Below, one piece after another: positions 25,142-34,140 of a DNA stretch of 64,000 nt; positions within the stretch are counted from its first letter, which is position 1; the number at the start of each line of letters is the position of its first letter. The notes beneath the pieces were generated by a model. It had not been told where the DNA came from, made no database searches, and saw nothing but the letters and a program-made list of their open reading frames with translations. The DNA lies in NCBI GenBank assembly GCA_964454335.1, contig CAYVVT010000004.1, forward strand, positions 1-64,000. The letters run 5' to 3'. A program made the translations under genes and the position numbers. The DNA is from CAYVVT01 sp964454335. GTDB lineage: Bacteria; Fidelibacterota; UBA8477; JABMPR01.

Positions 25142-25972
25142 ATGTCAAACGATAAGGCCATCGCCGATCACTATACCCATGGGAGTCTGCTCAACGCCAT
25201 CGAAGCTTCCCTGGCCAAACTGGGCAAAACCACTGACACTGTTACAATAGACGATCTTGGTCCGGTGGAGGAGTTCCATATCGGCGGTCGGCCGGCCACC
25301 GAGCATTTCGTTGCTCAACTCGATTTCAGCAAAGAGGATCATATCCTCGATGTAGGCTGTGGACTGGGTGGTGCAGCCCGCTTCGTTGCAAGTAAATACA
25401 ACAACATGGTCTCTGGAATCGATCTGACCCAGGAGTATATCGATACCGGGAATGCGCTTTCCACCTGGGTAGATCTGGATGACAGGGTCAACCTGGTCCA
25501 GGGCAGCGCTCTTGAATTGCCATTCGAAGAGGAGGGCTTTGACGGCGCTTACATGCTGCATGTGGGAATGAATATTGAAGACAAGCACAGACTCTTCGGA
25601 GAATTGCACAGGGTTCTTAAGCCAGGATCGACCCTTGGCGTTTACGATATCATGCGGGTTGGTGATGGCACCATGACCTACCCGGTGCCCTGGTCCTCGG
25701 AGGAGAGCACCAGCAAGCTCTCCTCACCGGGTCAGTATCGAGAGGCCATGTCGGATGCCGGCTTCACCGTGACGACAGAGGATAACCGGCGTGATTTTGC
25801 ACTCTCATTCTTCCAGGCTGTTGCTGAAAAGAACAGGGCCAATGGTGGTCCCCCGCCTCTGGGCTTGCACACGCTCATGGCTGAGAGCACACCTGTCAAG
25901 CTCAAGAACATGCTGGACAATGTTGCGGCGGATCATATTGCTCCTGTGGAGATGATCGCTAAAAAGACCTGA
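25142..25972 (+). CDS. Class I SAM-dependent methyltransferase (sarcosine/dimethylglycine or UbiE-like)
   Basis: ATG at 25142 follows AGGAGACAATC; 276 residues. Motif I is ILDVGCGLGGAARFVA (~residues 72-87), motif II GIDLTQEYI, motif III PFEEEGFDGAYMLHVGMNI, and a post-motif LHRVLKPGSTLGVYDIM. The YMLHVGMNIEDK segment resembles glycine-betaine-pathway and ubiquinone-type methyltransferases. No other osmolyte or quinone gene lies alongside, so the substrate is open. A dyad ATGAC-N7-GTCAT at 24950-24966 lies in the 280-base upstream gap. Confidence 0.85.
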   Translation: MSNDKAIADHYTHGSLLNAIEASLAKLGKTTDTVTIDDLGPVEEFHIGGRPATEHFVAQLDFSKEDHILDVGCGLGGAARFVASKYNNMVSGIDLTQEYIDTGNALSTWVDLDDRVNLVQGSALELPFEEEGFDGAYMLHVGMNIEDKHRLFGELHRVLKPGSTLGVYDIMRVGDGTMTYPVPWSSEESTSKLSSPGQYREAMSDAGFTVTTEDNRRDFALSFFQAVAEKNRANGGPPPLGLHTLMAESTPVKLKNMLDNVAADHIAPVEMIAKKT

Positions 25973-26078
25973 CACGGAGCATTCATCGGGGATAAGTACT
26001 TACCTGACTAATGGCAAAGAGATCGGGGATCTGACGGATTCACATTTTTAAGTTCGCATCTCAATTGATAATATTGGG

Positions 26079-27734
26079 ATGAGGATAGATCCGATGATCA
26101 CCAACAAGAATATGATCCATGCAGCCACGATAGTGTTCGTGGATTTCCTGCTTATCGCATGTACCGGACACCAGCAATCCGGGGGGAATTTCGCAAAGCA
26201 GGAATATACCCCTGAACCGATTCCCCTTTTTGAGCAAAGCATAGATCAGCTCCCCCAGCCGATCCTGGACGGGGATCCAGGCTGGATCGACATGTATTGG
26301 ACCTGCTGGGAGATCGCCTTTCGCGGTTTCAAACAACCGCCGCCAGGATCGCCACTGGTCTCAAACTGGCTGGATGAGGCTTTCAGCGAGAACATCTTCC
26401 AGTGGGATACCATCTTCATGCTCATGTTCGCCCGCTATGGCCACGATGTCTTCCCGGCCATCGAATCCCTGGACAATTTCTATGCTCTCCAGTTTGAAAG
26501 TGGTTTCATCGGAAGGGAATTCAGGGAAAGTGATGGTCGCTTGATCCATTTTGATTTCGATGGTGGCCTTTTCTCTGACACCGGCTGGAAGAATACCATC
26601 AATCCCCCATTGTTCAGCTGGGCTGAAGTCGAATCATATCGGATTACCGGTGACAAATCTCGCTTTGCGAGAGTTCTACCCGTTCTCGAGAGCTATGCTG
26701 AGTGGCTTAACCGTGACGGGGATCCCGATGCCCTGGACTGGGAGGCCAATGGTCGGATCTCTGAAAATACTGAGCATAAACTTTACTGGAATACTCCACT
26801 GGGCAGCGGCATGGACAACACGCCCCGTCCCGCCGAGAAGGGGGCCGGCTGGGTGGAGATGTCGGCCCAGATGGTGATCATGTATAACAACCTCGCTATT
26901 ATCTGTGATGAGCTGGGAGAACCAGATAAAGCTTCTCGGTACCGAGAGGAGGCCAAGGTCCTCGGCCAGCGCATCAATCGGTGGTGCTGGCATGAGGAAG
27001 ACGGATTCTACTATGATGTCCAGGCCAACGGCGAACAATTCAGAAAGAAGACCATCGGTGGATTCTGGCCGCTGCTGGCCGGGATCGCCTCTCAGGATCA
27101 GGCAGAGAGGCTCGTTGCGCACCTTGTGGATGAATCTGAATTCTGGCGGCCGGTGGTCTTTCCCACACTTTCGGCTGAAGAAGCCGAATACCACGCCGAG
27201 GGTGGTTACTGGCAAGGCGCTGTCTGGGCTCCCACCAATGTCATGGTGATCAAAGGTCTGGAGCGCTATGGCTATGACGATCTGGCTGCCAGGGCCACTG
27301 AGCGTTATCTGCAGGCCATGTATACTGTCTATGCAGAGACCGGGACCGTCTTTGAGAACTATGCTCCTGAATCCTTTGTACAGGGTGAACCCTCGAAGGC
27401 CGATTTTGTCGGCTGGACGGGCTGCGGTCCCATTCAGCTCTTGTTCGAGAATGTCATGGGCCTGCGTCCCGATGGTGCGAGCAATACGCTGACCTGGTAT
27501 TTACGCCGCACGGACCGGCATGGGGTTCAGCGCATGAAGCTGGGTAGAAATCAGGTCTCAGTCGTCTGCGCTGAGCGTGACAGTGAAGATTCGCCAGCCA
27601 TTATCAGCGTGGTATGTTCTCTTCCGATCCGTTTGATCGTGAAGCATCCTTCGGGAGATCAAATATTCATGCTTGAACCCGGTGAAAGCGATCTGATTGC
27701 CGGATCCCGCACCGATCCTTTTCTTGATCAATGA
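26079..27734 (+). CDS. Trehalase-like (MGH1/GH63-type) glycoside hydrolase lipoprotein
   Basis: Residues 1-28 form a lipoprotein signal (FLLIACTGH); the ATG at 26094 is an alternative start. The (alpha/alpha)6-barrel catalytic region resembles mannosylglycerate hydrolase and GH63/GH37 enzymes: FQWDTIFMLMFARYG, SGMDNTPRP, EDGFYYDV, GGYWQGAVWAPTNVMVIKGL and TVFENYAPES, with the expected Asp in SGMDNTP as acid and the late Glu of FENYAPE as base. 551 residues. It probably cleaves a short alpha-glycoside in the periplasm. The substrate cannot be fixed from sequence. Confidence 0.82.
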   Translation: MRIDPMITNKNMIHAATIVFVDFLLIACTGHQQSGGNFAKQEYTPEPIPLFEQSIDQLPQPILDGDPGWIDMYWTCWEIAFRGFKQPPPGSPLVSNWLDEAFSENIFQWDTIFMLMFARYGHDVFPAIESLDNFYALQFESGFIGREFRESDGRLIHFDFDGGLFSDTGWKNTINPPLFSWAEVESYRITGDKSRFARVLPVLESYAEWLNRDGDPDALDWEANGRISENTEHKLYWNTPLGSGMDNTPRPAEKGAGWVEMSAQMVIMYNNLAIICDELGEPDKASRYREEAKVLGQRINRWCWHEEDGFYYDVQANGEQFRKKTIGGFWPLLAGIASQDQAERLVAHLVDESEFWRPVVFPTLSAEEAEYHAEGGYWQGAVWAPTNVMVIKGLERYGYDDLAARATERYLQAMYTVYAETGTVFENYAPESFVQGEPSKADFVGWTGCGPIQLLFENVMGLRPDGASNTLTWYLRRTDRHGVQRMKLGRNQVSVVCAERDSEDSPAIISVVCSLPIRLIVKHPSGDQIFMLEPGESDLIAGSRTDPFLDQ

Positions 27735-27873
27735 AATAAGGGAATATGAACAGGCTTTCCAGGCCATCGCTGGTAGGGATCCCTTGATGGACCACCTGGC
27801 CTTCCACTGGTATGACTGTGGGCTGGAGACGCAACTTGGTGATCTTTACCTTAATTTGCCCTATTCAGAATAG
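27724..27873 (+). CDS. Possible short out-of-frame ORF at the end of the trehalase-like gene
   Basis: A +1 frame starting TTG within the last codons of the preceding gene encodes 49 residues (INEIREYEQAFQAIAGRDP, then HLAFHWYDCGLETQLGDL). The sequence looks protein-like, but there is no ribosome binding site and it overlaps the 3' end of the opposite TetR gene. It could be a real small protein, a fragment of a lost gene, or chance. Confidence 0.2.
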   Translation: MINEIREYEQAFQAIAGRDPLMDHLAFHWYDCGLETQLGDLYLNLPYSE

Positions 27874-28450
27874 CATTCACTCCCGGCATGACCATGTCCT
27901 GGAACATATCGTCCATCTGTTCTGGTGAGTATGGCTTCTTGTTGTCAACCCACCACCTGAGGAGTGTCATCACCACACCCGCCAGGTGATGTGCCAGCAG
28001 ATCCAGGGGAACTGAGGGTGTTCTACCCGCTGGCAGTCTCGCCTCTAGGATCTCCTGGATATGCCGGCTGAGATGATTGATGATCCTGCGCACCATGACA
28101 TCGATCCCTCGTCCGCCCACGATGGCCTTGTGTAGACGGTATTCTTCCGTGGCATGTCGCAGCAGTGGTTCAATGGACATGATACGATCTACGCCCATCC
28201 CGTATTCGACACCTTCCTCTCTCTCAAGGCCTGGCGTAAGACTGTGGATGATCTCATCCATCCTGCTGAGCAGGAGGTCTTCCTTATCACGGTAGTGTGC
28301 GTAGAATGTGGACCGTCCGATATTCGCACGATCGATGATATTCTGGACAGTGGTGTTCTCATAGCCCTGCTCGGCCATCAGCTCCACCAGTGCGTCCTGC
28401 AACGACAGGCGAGTACGCAGTACCCGGCGATCTTCGATCTCAGGTTTCAT
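27851..28450 (-). CDS. TetR/AcrR-family regulator
   Basis: 199 residues with a standard N-terminal helix-turn-helix: LQDALVELMAEQGYENTTVQ, then IIDRANIGRSTFYAHYRDKEDL, residues ~17-60. The C-terminal ligand domain is of the TetR_C type with a helix HLAGVVMTLLRWWVDN. It is divergent from a methyltransferase/cation-efflux pair whose promoter overlaps a perfect palindrome, so it probably represses that operon and responds to a metal complex or small molecule. Confidence 0.9.
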   Translation of the reverse strand: MKPEIEDRRVLRTRLSLQDALVELMAEQGYENTTVQNIIDRANIGRSTFYAHYRDKEDLLLSRMDEIIHSLTPGLEREEGVEYGMGVDRIMSIEPLLRHATEEYRLHKAIVGGRGIDVMVRRIINHLSRHIQEILEARLPAGRTPSVPLDLLAHHLAGVVMTLLRWWVDNKKPYSPEQMDDMFQDMVMPGVNAILNRAN

Positions 28451-28518
28451 TCAATGGCTCCGTTTCTGAACAATTCAGGCAATTTGTCCGGTAGTGAACA
28501 TCTGCAGCGTTTTGGTTG

Positions 28519-28566
28519 TTGATTCAAGCCCCACAACCCAATATAATCATTCCGAACACAGTGTTC
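28519..28566 (+). promoter_or_regulatory. Promoter plus palindromic operator of the methyltransferase/CDF operon
   Basis: TTGATT (28519-28524), 17-base spacer, TATAAT (28542-28547), then the perfect dyad GAACAC-A-GTGTTC at 28554-28566 lying over the expected transcription start. The position and symmetry fit a TetR-type repressor operator. Confidence 0.7.
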
Positions 28567-28607
28567 AGTAGTGAATTCAATGTTCATTAAAAACGACGAG
28601 GCGTAAG

Positions 28608-29279
28608 ATGCATAGACAAACGGAGAATGCGATGGAGACCGAAGGACGCACAATACCCTGGGCCAGGTTCTATGACCTGCTGGTGTGGACATTTTCCCTG
28701 GGGCGGGTGCAGGCTCTGCGGCAAAAGATGGTCAACGCCTCCGGGGCCAGGGCCGGGGACGGGATCCTGGATGTCGGCTGTGGCACCGGTGGGCTCGCAC
28801 TGGCAATGGAACAGGTCGTTGGACCGGAAGGACGGGTCATCGGTACGGATGCCTCTGCAAAAATGATTGCAGTGGCGCATTCCAAGGCATTGAAGAACGA
28901 TATCGATGTGAATTTCAGGGTAGGTCTCATTGAGAGCATCTCATTTGAAGATGCTTCCTTCGACCTCGTGACCAACAGTCTTGTGATCCATCATCTGCCA
29001 GATGACCTCAAAACCCGTGGCCTGGGTGAGATCTATCGGGTTCTCAAACCAGGTGGATCCATTTTCATCATGGACATGGAATCTACTCCCGGAACACGCT
29101 GGCAGCGATTTTCAGATCTTGTGATCAATGTACACGGCGGCCATCGGCACATGGAAAACAACGTGAAGAAGATGACTCCCCTGCTGGAGAATGCCGGTTT
29201 CCGGGACATAGAGACGGGAAGGCTGGATCGTCAATATGCCTATCTCCGTGGTTGGAAACCAGCTTCCGATCCTCAGTGA
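28608..29279 (+). CDS. Class I SAM-dependent methyltransferase, TetR-controlled
   Basis: 223 residues, GAGG upstream of the ATG. SAM-binding motif ILDVGCGTGGLALAMEQ (~residues 50-66), IGTDASAKMIAVA, FEDASFDLVTNSLVIHHL and YRVLKPGGSIFIMDME are all canonical. Substrate is unknown. Its stop overlaps or closely precedes a CDF metal exporter gene, and both sit behind the same palindromic operator. This could mean methylation of a metal, metalloid or xenobiotic, but cysteine pairs typical of arsenite methyltransferases are absent. Confidence 0.85.
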   Translation: MHRQTENAMETEGRTIPWARFYDLLVWTFSLGRVQALRQKMVNASGARAGDGILDVGCGTGGLALAMEQVVGPEGRVIGTDASAKMIAVAHSKALKNDIDVNFRVGLIESISFEDASFDLVTNSLVIHHLPDDLKTRGLGEIYRVLKPGGSIFIMDMESTPGTRWQRFSDLVINVHGGHRHMENNVKKMTPLLENAGFRDIETGRLDRQYAYLRGWKPASDPQ

Positions 29280-30207
29280 GGATCCTGGCTTGAATCAGCA
29301 CCACGATAGACACAGTCATAACGAAACCCTCGGGTCCGAACATCTTCGGAGTGAAGCCCGGACCTGGCGGGTGTTCATTCTCACCATCACCATGATGCTG
29401 GTAGAGATCTCAGCGGGCTTCATCACCGGATCCATGGCCCTGTTAGCAGACGGTTGGCACATGGGGACACATTCCGCGGCATTCGGGATCAGTATATTTG
29501 CCTATCGTTACGCCCGGCGGAACCAGGATAACGCCCGCTTCTCCTTCGGTCCAGGCAAGGTGACCACCCTGGGAGGTTTTGCCAGCGCCGTGGCCCTGGC
29601 TGTGGTTGCCCTGTTCATGATCATCGAGTCCATTGAGCGCTTTTTCAACCCGGTGACCATCCAGTTCAATGAGGCCATTATCGTGGCGGTGCTTGGGCTT
29701 GTGGTGAACGTCGTCTCCGCGGTCCTGCTCATGGGAGGTTCCGTTAATGGTCACGCCCACCACAAGGAGCAGCATGATCACAATCTGCGGTCGGCCTATT
29801 TCCATGTCCTGGCTGATGCCCTCACCTCCCTGTTGGCCATCGCGGCTCTTCTGATGGGCAAGTATCTGGGCTGGCAGCTCATGGATCCAGTTATGGGCAT
29901 CGTGGGCGCTCTGGTGATCCTCAACTGGTCCCGGGGTTTGCTGGCTTCATCTGGAGCTGTCCTGCTGGATCGTGCGGCCGGCGGTCCGCTGGAAAACCAA
30001 ATTCGTAAAACCCTGAATGCGGAGGACGGGATCACCATAGCTGATCTCAGGATCTGGTGCCTGGCCCCCGGCAAACACGCGGCGGCGATCCAGCTGCAGA
30101 CAGGACGGGAAGACTCACTTGAAGAGATACGAACCCGGATTGAGAGCATTGAAGAGCTTGCTTTCCTGAACATAGAGTTACAACCAATTACCGGGGCTGC
30201 GCTGTGA
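29236..30207 (+). CDS. Cation diffusion facilitator, DmeF-like divalent metal exporter
   Basis: The ATG at 29236 overlaps the methyltransferase by 44 bases; a TTG at 29290 preceded by GAGG gives a shorter N-terminus (LNQHHDRHSHNE) and is equally plausible. Six transmembrane helices; helix II carries LLADGWHMGTHSAAF and helix V HVLADALTSLLAIAAL, the paired Asp/His metal sites of the DmeF branch of the CDF family. A His-rich N-terminus and an inter-helix loop GHAHHKEQHDHN are present. It exports divalent cations (Co, Ni or Zn) by proton exchange at the inner membrane. Confidence 0.88.
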   Translation: MPISVVGNQLPILSEDPGLNQHHDRHSHNETLGSEHLRSEARTWRVFILTITMMLVEISAGFITGSMALLADGWHMGTHSAAFGISIFAYRYARRNQDNARFSFGPGKVTTLGGFASAVALAVVALFMIIESIERFFNPVTIQFNEAIIVAVLGLVVNVVSAVLLMGGSVNGHAHHKEQHDHNLRSAYFHVLADALTSLLAIAALLMGKYLGWQLMDPVMGIVGALVILNWSRGLLASSGAVLLDRAAGGPLENQIRKTLNAEDGITIADLRIWCLAPGKHAAAIQLQTGREDSLEEIRTRIESIEELAFLNIELQPITGAAL

Positions 30208-30275
30208 TCTGAGAGGAAGTTTTACTTATTGCTGTGAAATTTCCTTGCCATGCCTTCCAAACTTACTATAATAAA

Positions 30276-30320
30276 GCACCCCCCAAGCCCTCGTGACCTT
30301 TGTGTTGCGGGGGTTTTTCT
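30276..30320 (+). terminator. Rho-independent terminator after the CDF gene
   Basis: ACCCCCC at the left pairs with GCGGGGGT at about 30307-30314 and is followed by TTTTTCTTT; the intervening loop is long (about 25 bases). Confidence 0.6.
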
Positions 30321-30441
30321 TTAGTACCTCACACGCATCGATTTTTCGCTCCAGTCAACAGATCATTTGGTCTTCAGCTTGATTATGCTGATACTTATGG
30401 CATAACTGAACACGAATAAACGACAGGAGAGTCTCAACCGC

Positions 30442-31890
30442 ATGGCCACGAGGACGCCGGCACCCCGGAGAGGGAATCACCAGGAACCCATTCAGCTCCA
30501 AGAACATTTCAAGCTGCTGCAGAAGATCAACGAGCTGATCAATCTGGGCAGACCGCTCAGTGATATCCTGCAGCTTTTTGTAGAAGGGGTTCGTGAAGTA
30601 TCAGAATACAAATCCGTAGCCTTTTTTCTGCTGGAGGACGACAAACAGCATATCACCATGTCAAATGTCTCTATCGATACCTCCAACATTGGCAAGGTCG
30701 AAAAAATTGTGGGATTCCAAATCCCCGGTATGCGTCTACCGCTCTTCGAAGGTAGTAACTTCAAGAAGATCATCGATACAAAGCAAGGTGATGTCATCAA
30801 GGATATCCGCACCGTGCTTGCTGATTATGCTCTCTCCAGCAAGCTGATAAAATCGATAGACCGTGTGGCGACGATCATTGGCGAACAGATCACTTATCGG
30901 ATACCACTGGTCTCTGGTGATGAGATCCTGGGTATCCTGACCGCGTCCAGGGGAGTGGAACAACAGAATGGTGATCTTGAACGCGATCTTGCAGAACTGG
31001 AATACCTGGCTTCTGATGCTATCATTGCCATCAACAAGGCCAAGATCGATGAGGAATTGCGCCTGAGTGAAAAAAAATACCGGGATATCATCGAACTTGC
31101 GCCGGATGCCATCGTGACCCAGAACCTCGATGGCGTCATCACATCCATCAATCCAGCCATGTCCCATATCTCGGGTTATTCACAGGATGAGATCGTTGGC
31201 CTGCACATCACTGATGCACCCTTCTTTCTCAGCGAGGATATGGAGAGTTTCAGGAAGACCCTCGCAGCTATCGAGGACGAAGAGTATACCTCACCATTCG
31301 AGATCAACTGGTTCCACCGTGACGGATCGAAGCGCGTAGCTGAGGTCCATGTATCCAAGATGCGGGATGGGGAATCTGTCACCGGTTACCAGTCGATCAT
31401 CAGGGACATCACCAGGAGAAAGACATCTGAGCGTAAGATGCTACTGCAGCAGGAGGCCCTTGAGCGTCAGAACACCCTGCTCCAGGAGAAGAACATCGCC
31501 TTGCGCGAGGTGATGAACCAGCTGGAAGTTGAGAAGGAGCGCATTGAAAGTCAGATCAGAGAAAATGTCAATCAGCTGCTCATCCCGGCTATTGATAAGC
31601 TGAAAGCCCGCAGCGGTACCTTTGAGTCTGATTACCTGGATATGATCAAGGACGGCCTGCATGATCTGATCTCTCCGTTTGCCCAGAAACTCAGTAGCAG
31701 TACCTATCGTCTTACCGCCAGGGAGATCGAGGTCTGCAATCTCATCAAAGGTGGCTTCAGTTCAAAGGAGATCGGCAAGCATCTCAATATTTCCCATCGA
31801 ACAGTGGAAACCCTGCGCTACAGGATCCGTAAGAAACTGGACATCCTTAATCAGCAGGTCAATCTGCAAACTTATTTACAATCCCTCTAA
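30442..31890 (+). CDS. GAF-PAS sensor with C-terminal LuxR DNA-binding domain
   Basis: 482 residues. GAF domain ~25-200 (LQKINELINLGRPLSDILQL at its start), PAS domain ~210-330 (YRDIIELAPDAIVTQNLDGV, followed by a PAC segment ending IIRDITRRK), a coiled coil ~335-390, and a LuxR-type helix-turn-helix at the end: LTAREIEVCNLIKGGFSSKE then IGKHLNISHRTVETLRYRIR. There is no kinase or receiver domain, so it is a one-component regulator sensing a ligand or redox state in the cytoplasm. Neighbouring kinases suggest a signalling cluster but no partner is certain. Confidence 0.9.
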   Translation: MATRTPAPRRGNHQEPIQLQEHFKLLQKINELINLGRPLSDILQLFVEGVREVSEYKSVAFFLLEDDKQHITMSNVSIDTSNIGKVEKIVGFQIPGMRLPLFEGSNFKKIIDTKQGDVIKDIRTVLADYALSSKLIKSIDRVATIIGEQITYRIPLVSGDEILGILTASRGVEQQNGDLERDLAELEYLASDAIIAINKAKIDEELRLSEKKYRDIIELAPDAIVTQNLDGVITSINPAMSHISGYSQDEIVGLHITDAPFFLSEDMESFRKTLAAIEDEEYTSPFEINWFHRDGSKRVAEVHVSKMRDGESVTGYQSIIRDITRRKTSERKMLLQQEALERQNTLLQEKNIALREVMNQLEVEKERIESQIRENVNQLLIPAIDKLKARSGTFESDYLDMIKDGLHDLISPFAQKLSSSTYRLTAREIEVCNLIKGGFSSKEIGKHLNISHRTVETLRYRIRKKLDILNQQVNLQTYLQSL

Positions 31891-32253
31891 GTCAGGAAAA
31901 TCCAATTACTCACTGCGTACACTGTGTACACAATATGTGCGCATTTTACTCGTGGAATCACATCCAATCATCAATTGTCCTTGTTGGCAGTAGACACTAA
32001 CATTGATGCACACAAGGGTCTTGGGGGGGCCCAATCTTTAGGGAATACGACCAACGCCACAGTAACTCCCGAAAAATGCCTCAATTTTGAGGCATTTTTT
32101 AATTCATCGGCTTTCAGTACTGCAGATCCAAAATGTCAGATACTGGTCTTCATTTATCGTTTGAACCCATGCTGCGGACTCGGGAATCAATCGTGGCACA
32201 TATTCCCCTTTCAGATCAAATTAGTCCCCTGTCAAGGATGATTGATCTACCAT
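31891..32253. other. Spacer between the LuxR-type regulator and sdaA
   Basis: No ORF of credible size. Apart from a strong terminator at 32074-32101, an unusual G/C run CTTGGGGGGGCCC sits near 32020. A short transcript ending at the terminator cannot be excluded. Confidence 0.35.
32074..32101 (+). terminator. Strong intrinsic terminator
   Basis: Stem AAATGCCTCAA / TTGAGGCATTT with a minimal loop, followed by a T run; it lies 185 bases after the LuxR-type regulator stop. Confidence 0.75.
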
Positions 32254-33633
32254 ATGTTCATTAGCGCACTCGAACTTTTCACCATCGGGATCGGTCCCTC
32301 CAGCTCCCATACCGTTGGCCCCACGGTAGCCGCTCGGGATTTTCGAAAACGGCTGCGCGGAGAAGGTTTGACTAATCCGGCAGGTGCTCCGTTGCGTGTC
32401 CGTTGTACACTTAGAGGTTCCCTGGCCTTCACCGGCAAGGGTCATGCAACTGATCGGGCCATCGCCCTGGGCCTGCATGGTTATGTTCCCCTGGACCTGG
32501 CCGAGCAGAACGTGGATGCAATCATCGAATCCATCTGGGCCCAGGAAAGCATCACCACCCGGGACGGTCGCCAGCTGCTGTTCTCACCGGAGACAGACAT
32601 TCTTTATGATCTTGGACCAGCGTTGCCTGAACATCCCAACGGAATGGTCTTCGAACTGTTGGGTCCTGCCGGTACGGTACGTTTGTCTGAGACCTATTTC
32701 TCCATCGGAGGCGGATTCATCGACACCATGACAGAGATCCATAAGCTGGATGCTCCCCTGAAAACGCCCATGGAGGTAACCTGGCCGTATGATTTTGATT
32801 CCGCCAGAGCGATGCTGCAAATGTCCGAGGATAGCGGGTTTTCCATCGCCGAGTTGAAACGTGCAAACGAACTCGCCTTTTATAGCCGTGATGAACTCCA
32901 CCAGGGTCTGGATACGATCTGGCAGGCCATGCAGAAGTGTGTCGAGAATGGTCTGGCCGCTGAAGGGATCCTGCCGGGTGGCCTTGAGCTTGCCCGCAGG
33001 GCAAAACCATTATACCGCCAGCTGAAGGAGGATCCGGATAGCGTCACTTTGAATGAATGGCTATGCGCCTATGCCCTGGCGGTGACAGAGGAAAATGCTG
33101 CCGGACACATGGTTGTCACCGCTCCCACCAACGGTGCCGCCGGTGTGATCCCCGCGATCCTGTACCATCTTGTCCACCATGAAGGCGGAAGTAATGAGCA
33201 GGTACGTGAGTTCCTGCTCACCGCCAGCGCCATCGGTGGGATCATCAAGATCCGGAGCTCCATTTCAGGGGCGGAAGTCGGCTGTCAGGGTGAGGTGGGT
33301 TCTGCGGCTGCCATGGCCGCAGCGGGCTTATGTGCCGTAAAGGGCGGCAGCCCGCAACAGATCGAGAATGCAGCAGAGATCGCCCTGGAGCATCATCTGG
33401 GATTGACCTGCGATCCTGTGGAAGGATTGGTGCAGGTACCTTGCATCGAGCGAAACGGCTTTGGTGCCATCAAAGCCCACGCTGCCGCATCTCTGGCCCT
33501 GCGCGAATCCGGCAGACATTTCATGCCCCTGGACAGTTGCATTGCCGCCATGAAGCAGATCGGTATAGAGATGTCGGAAAAATACAAGGAAACATCCCTG
33601 GGCGGGCTGGCTGTCAGTCTGACAGAATGCTAG
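32254..33633 (+). CDS. sdaA: Single-chain iron-sulfur L-serine dehydratase
   Basis: ATG at 32254 begins MFISALELFTIGIGPSSSHT, the conserved N-terminus of type 2 serine dehydratases; 459 residues. The beta-type domain includes the substrate-loop GPSSSHTVGP; the alpha domain includes TAPTNGAAGVIPAIL, a Cys in GAEVGCQGEVGS and two Cys in LTCDPVEGLVQVPC, expected to bind the 4Fe-4S cluster. The protein ends LTEC: a C-terminal cysteine, as in Legionella enzyme where it caps the cluster. It converts L-serine to pyruvate and ammonia in the cytoplasm. Alone between regulatory genes; the ribosome binding site AAGGA is somewhat distant. Confidence 0.93.
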   Translation: MFISALELFTIGIGPSSSHTVGPTVAARDFRKRLRGEGLTNPAGAPLRVRCTLRGSLAFTGKGHATDRAIALGLHGYVPLDLAEQNVDAIIESIWAQESITTRDGRQLLFSPETDILYDLGPALPEHPNGMVFELLGPAGTVRLSETYFSIGGGFIDTMTEIHKLDAPLKTPMEVTWPYDFDSARAMLQMSEDSGFSIAELKRANELAFYSRDELHQGLDTIWQAMQKCVENGLAAEGILPGGLELARRAKPLYRQLKEDPDSVTLNEWLCAYALAVTEENAAGHMVVTAPTNGAAGVIPAILYHLVHHEGGSNEQVREFLLTASAIGGIIKIRSSISGAEVGCQGEVGSAAAMAAAGLCAVKGGSPQQIENAAEIALEHHLGLTCDPVEGLVQVPCIERNGFGAIKAHAAASLALRESGRHFMPLDSCIAAMKQIGIEMSEKYKETSLGGLAVSLTEC

Positions 33634-33678
33634 TTCCCGTATTCGACCTGCTCATTCAACTCATTCAGGAGTTCACTG

Positions 33679-34013
33679 ATGCAGCGTAGAACATTCATGA
33701 TACAGACCGGACAGGTGGTCACCGCTGCCATGTTGACCCCTGCCAGTCTGCTGAAGTCTGATATGCGGGTAAAATCGATCGCCCAACTCGGCAGATCCAC
33801 AGTGGCTGCGGTTGTATTCTTGAAAGCTTGCATATGGGTATCACAACTCAAGGCTATAGTGCCGGGATCACTCATTTTTCTGAAGGGACCTGCGGTATCG
33901 CATAAGCGGAACTGAAACCGGTGGCCCGGATCATGGTCAATGGAAACATCATCGGCCGGGGCGAGCGTCTCTATTATTCCTGTCGTTGTCACTTGAACGA
34001 TGTGCTGATGTGA
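33679..34013 (+). pseudogene. Degenerate coding remnant with a Tat-like start
   Basis: The frame from 33679 starts MQRRTFMIQTGQVVTAAML, like a twin-arginine signal, but the continuation lacks recognisable domain structure. Other frames carry protein-like pieces (HMGITTQGYSAGITHFSEGT before a stop at about 33904, then ELKPVARIMVNGNIIGRGE). The pattern suggests a frameshifted, decaying gene spread over several frames. I do not recognise the family. The rest of the gap 33634-34140 shows no other gene. Confidence 0.35.
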
Positions 34014-34140
34014 TCTCCCTGCTGTTCCTTTGGCATGACCTCCATCATCATTGGGCTTGCTTAGCACCAAAAAGATGCTGACTTTCGCGTATTATGTTTC
34101 GGATCTCTGATCCAAAGTATGGGGTGACCACCAACTCATC

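Noticed and set aside
33630..34070. A 146-residue minus-strand ORF in the sdaA-kinase gap
   Set aside because: It has no recognisable family or ribosome binding site; the plus-strand remnants are more protein-like, but neither is strong.
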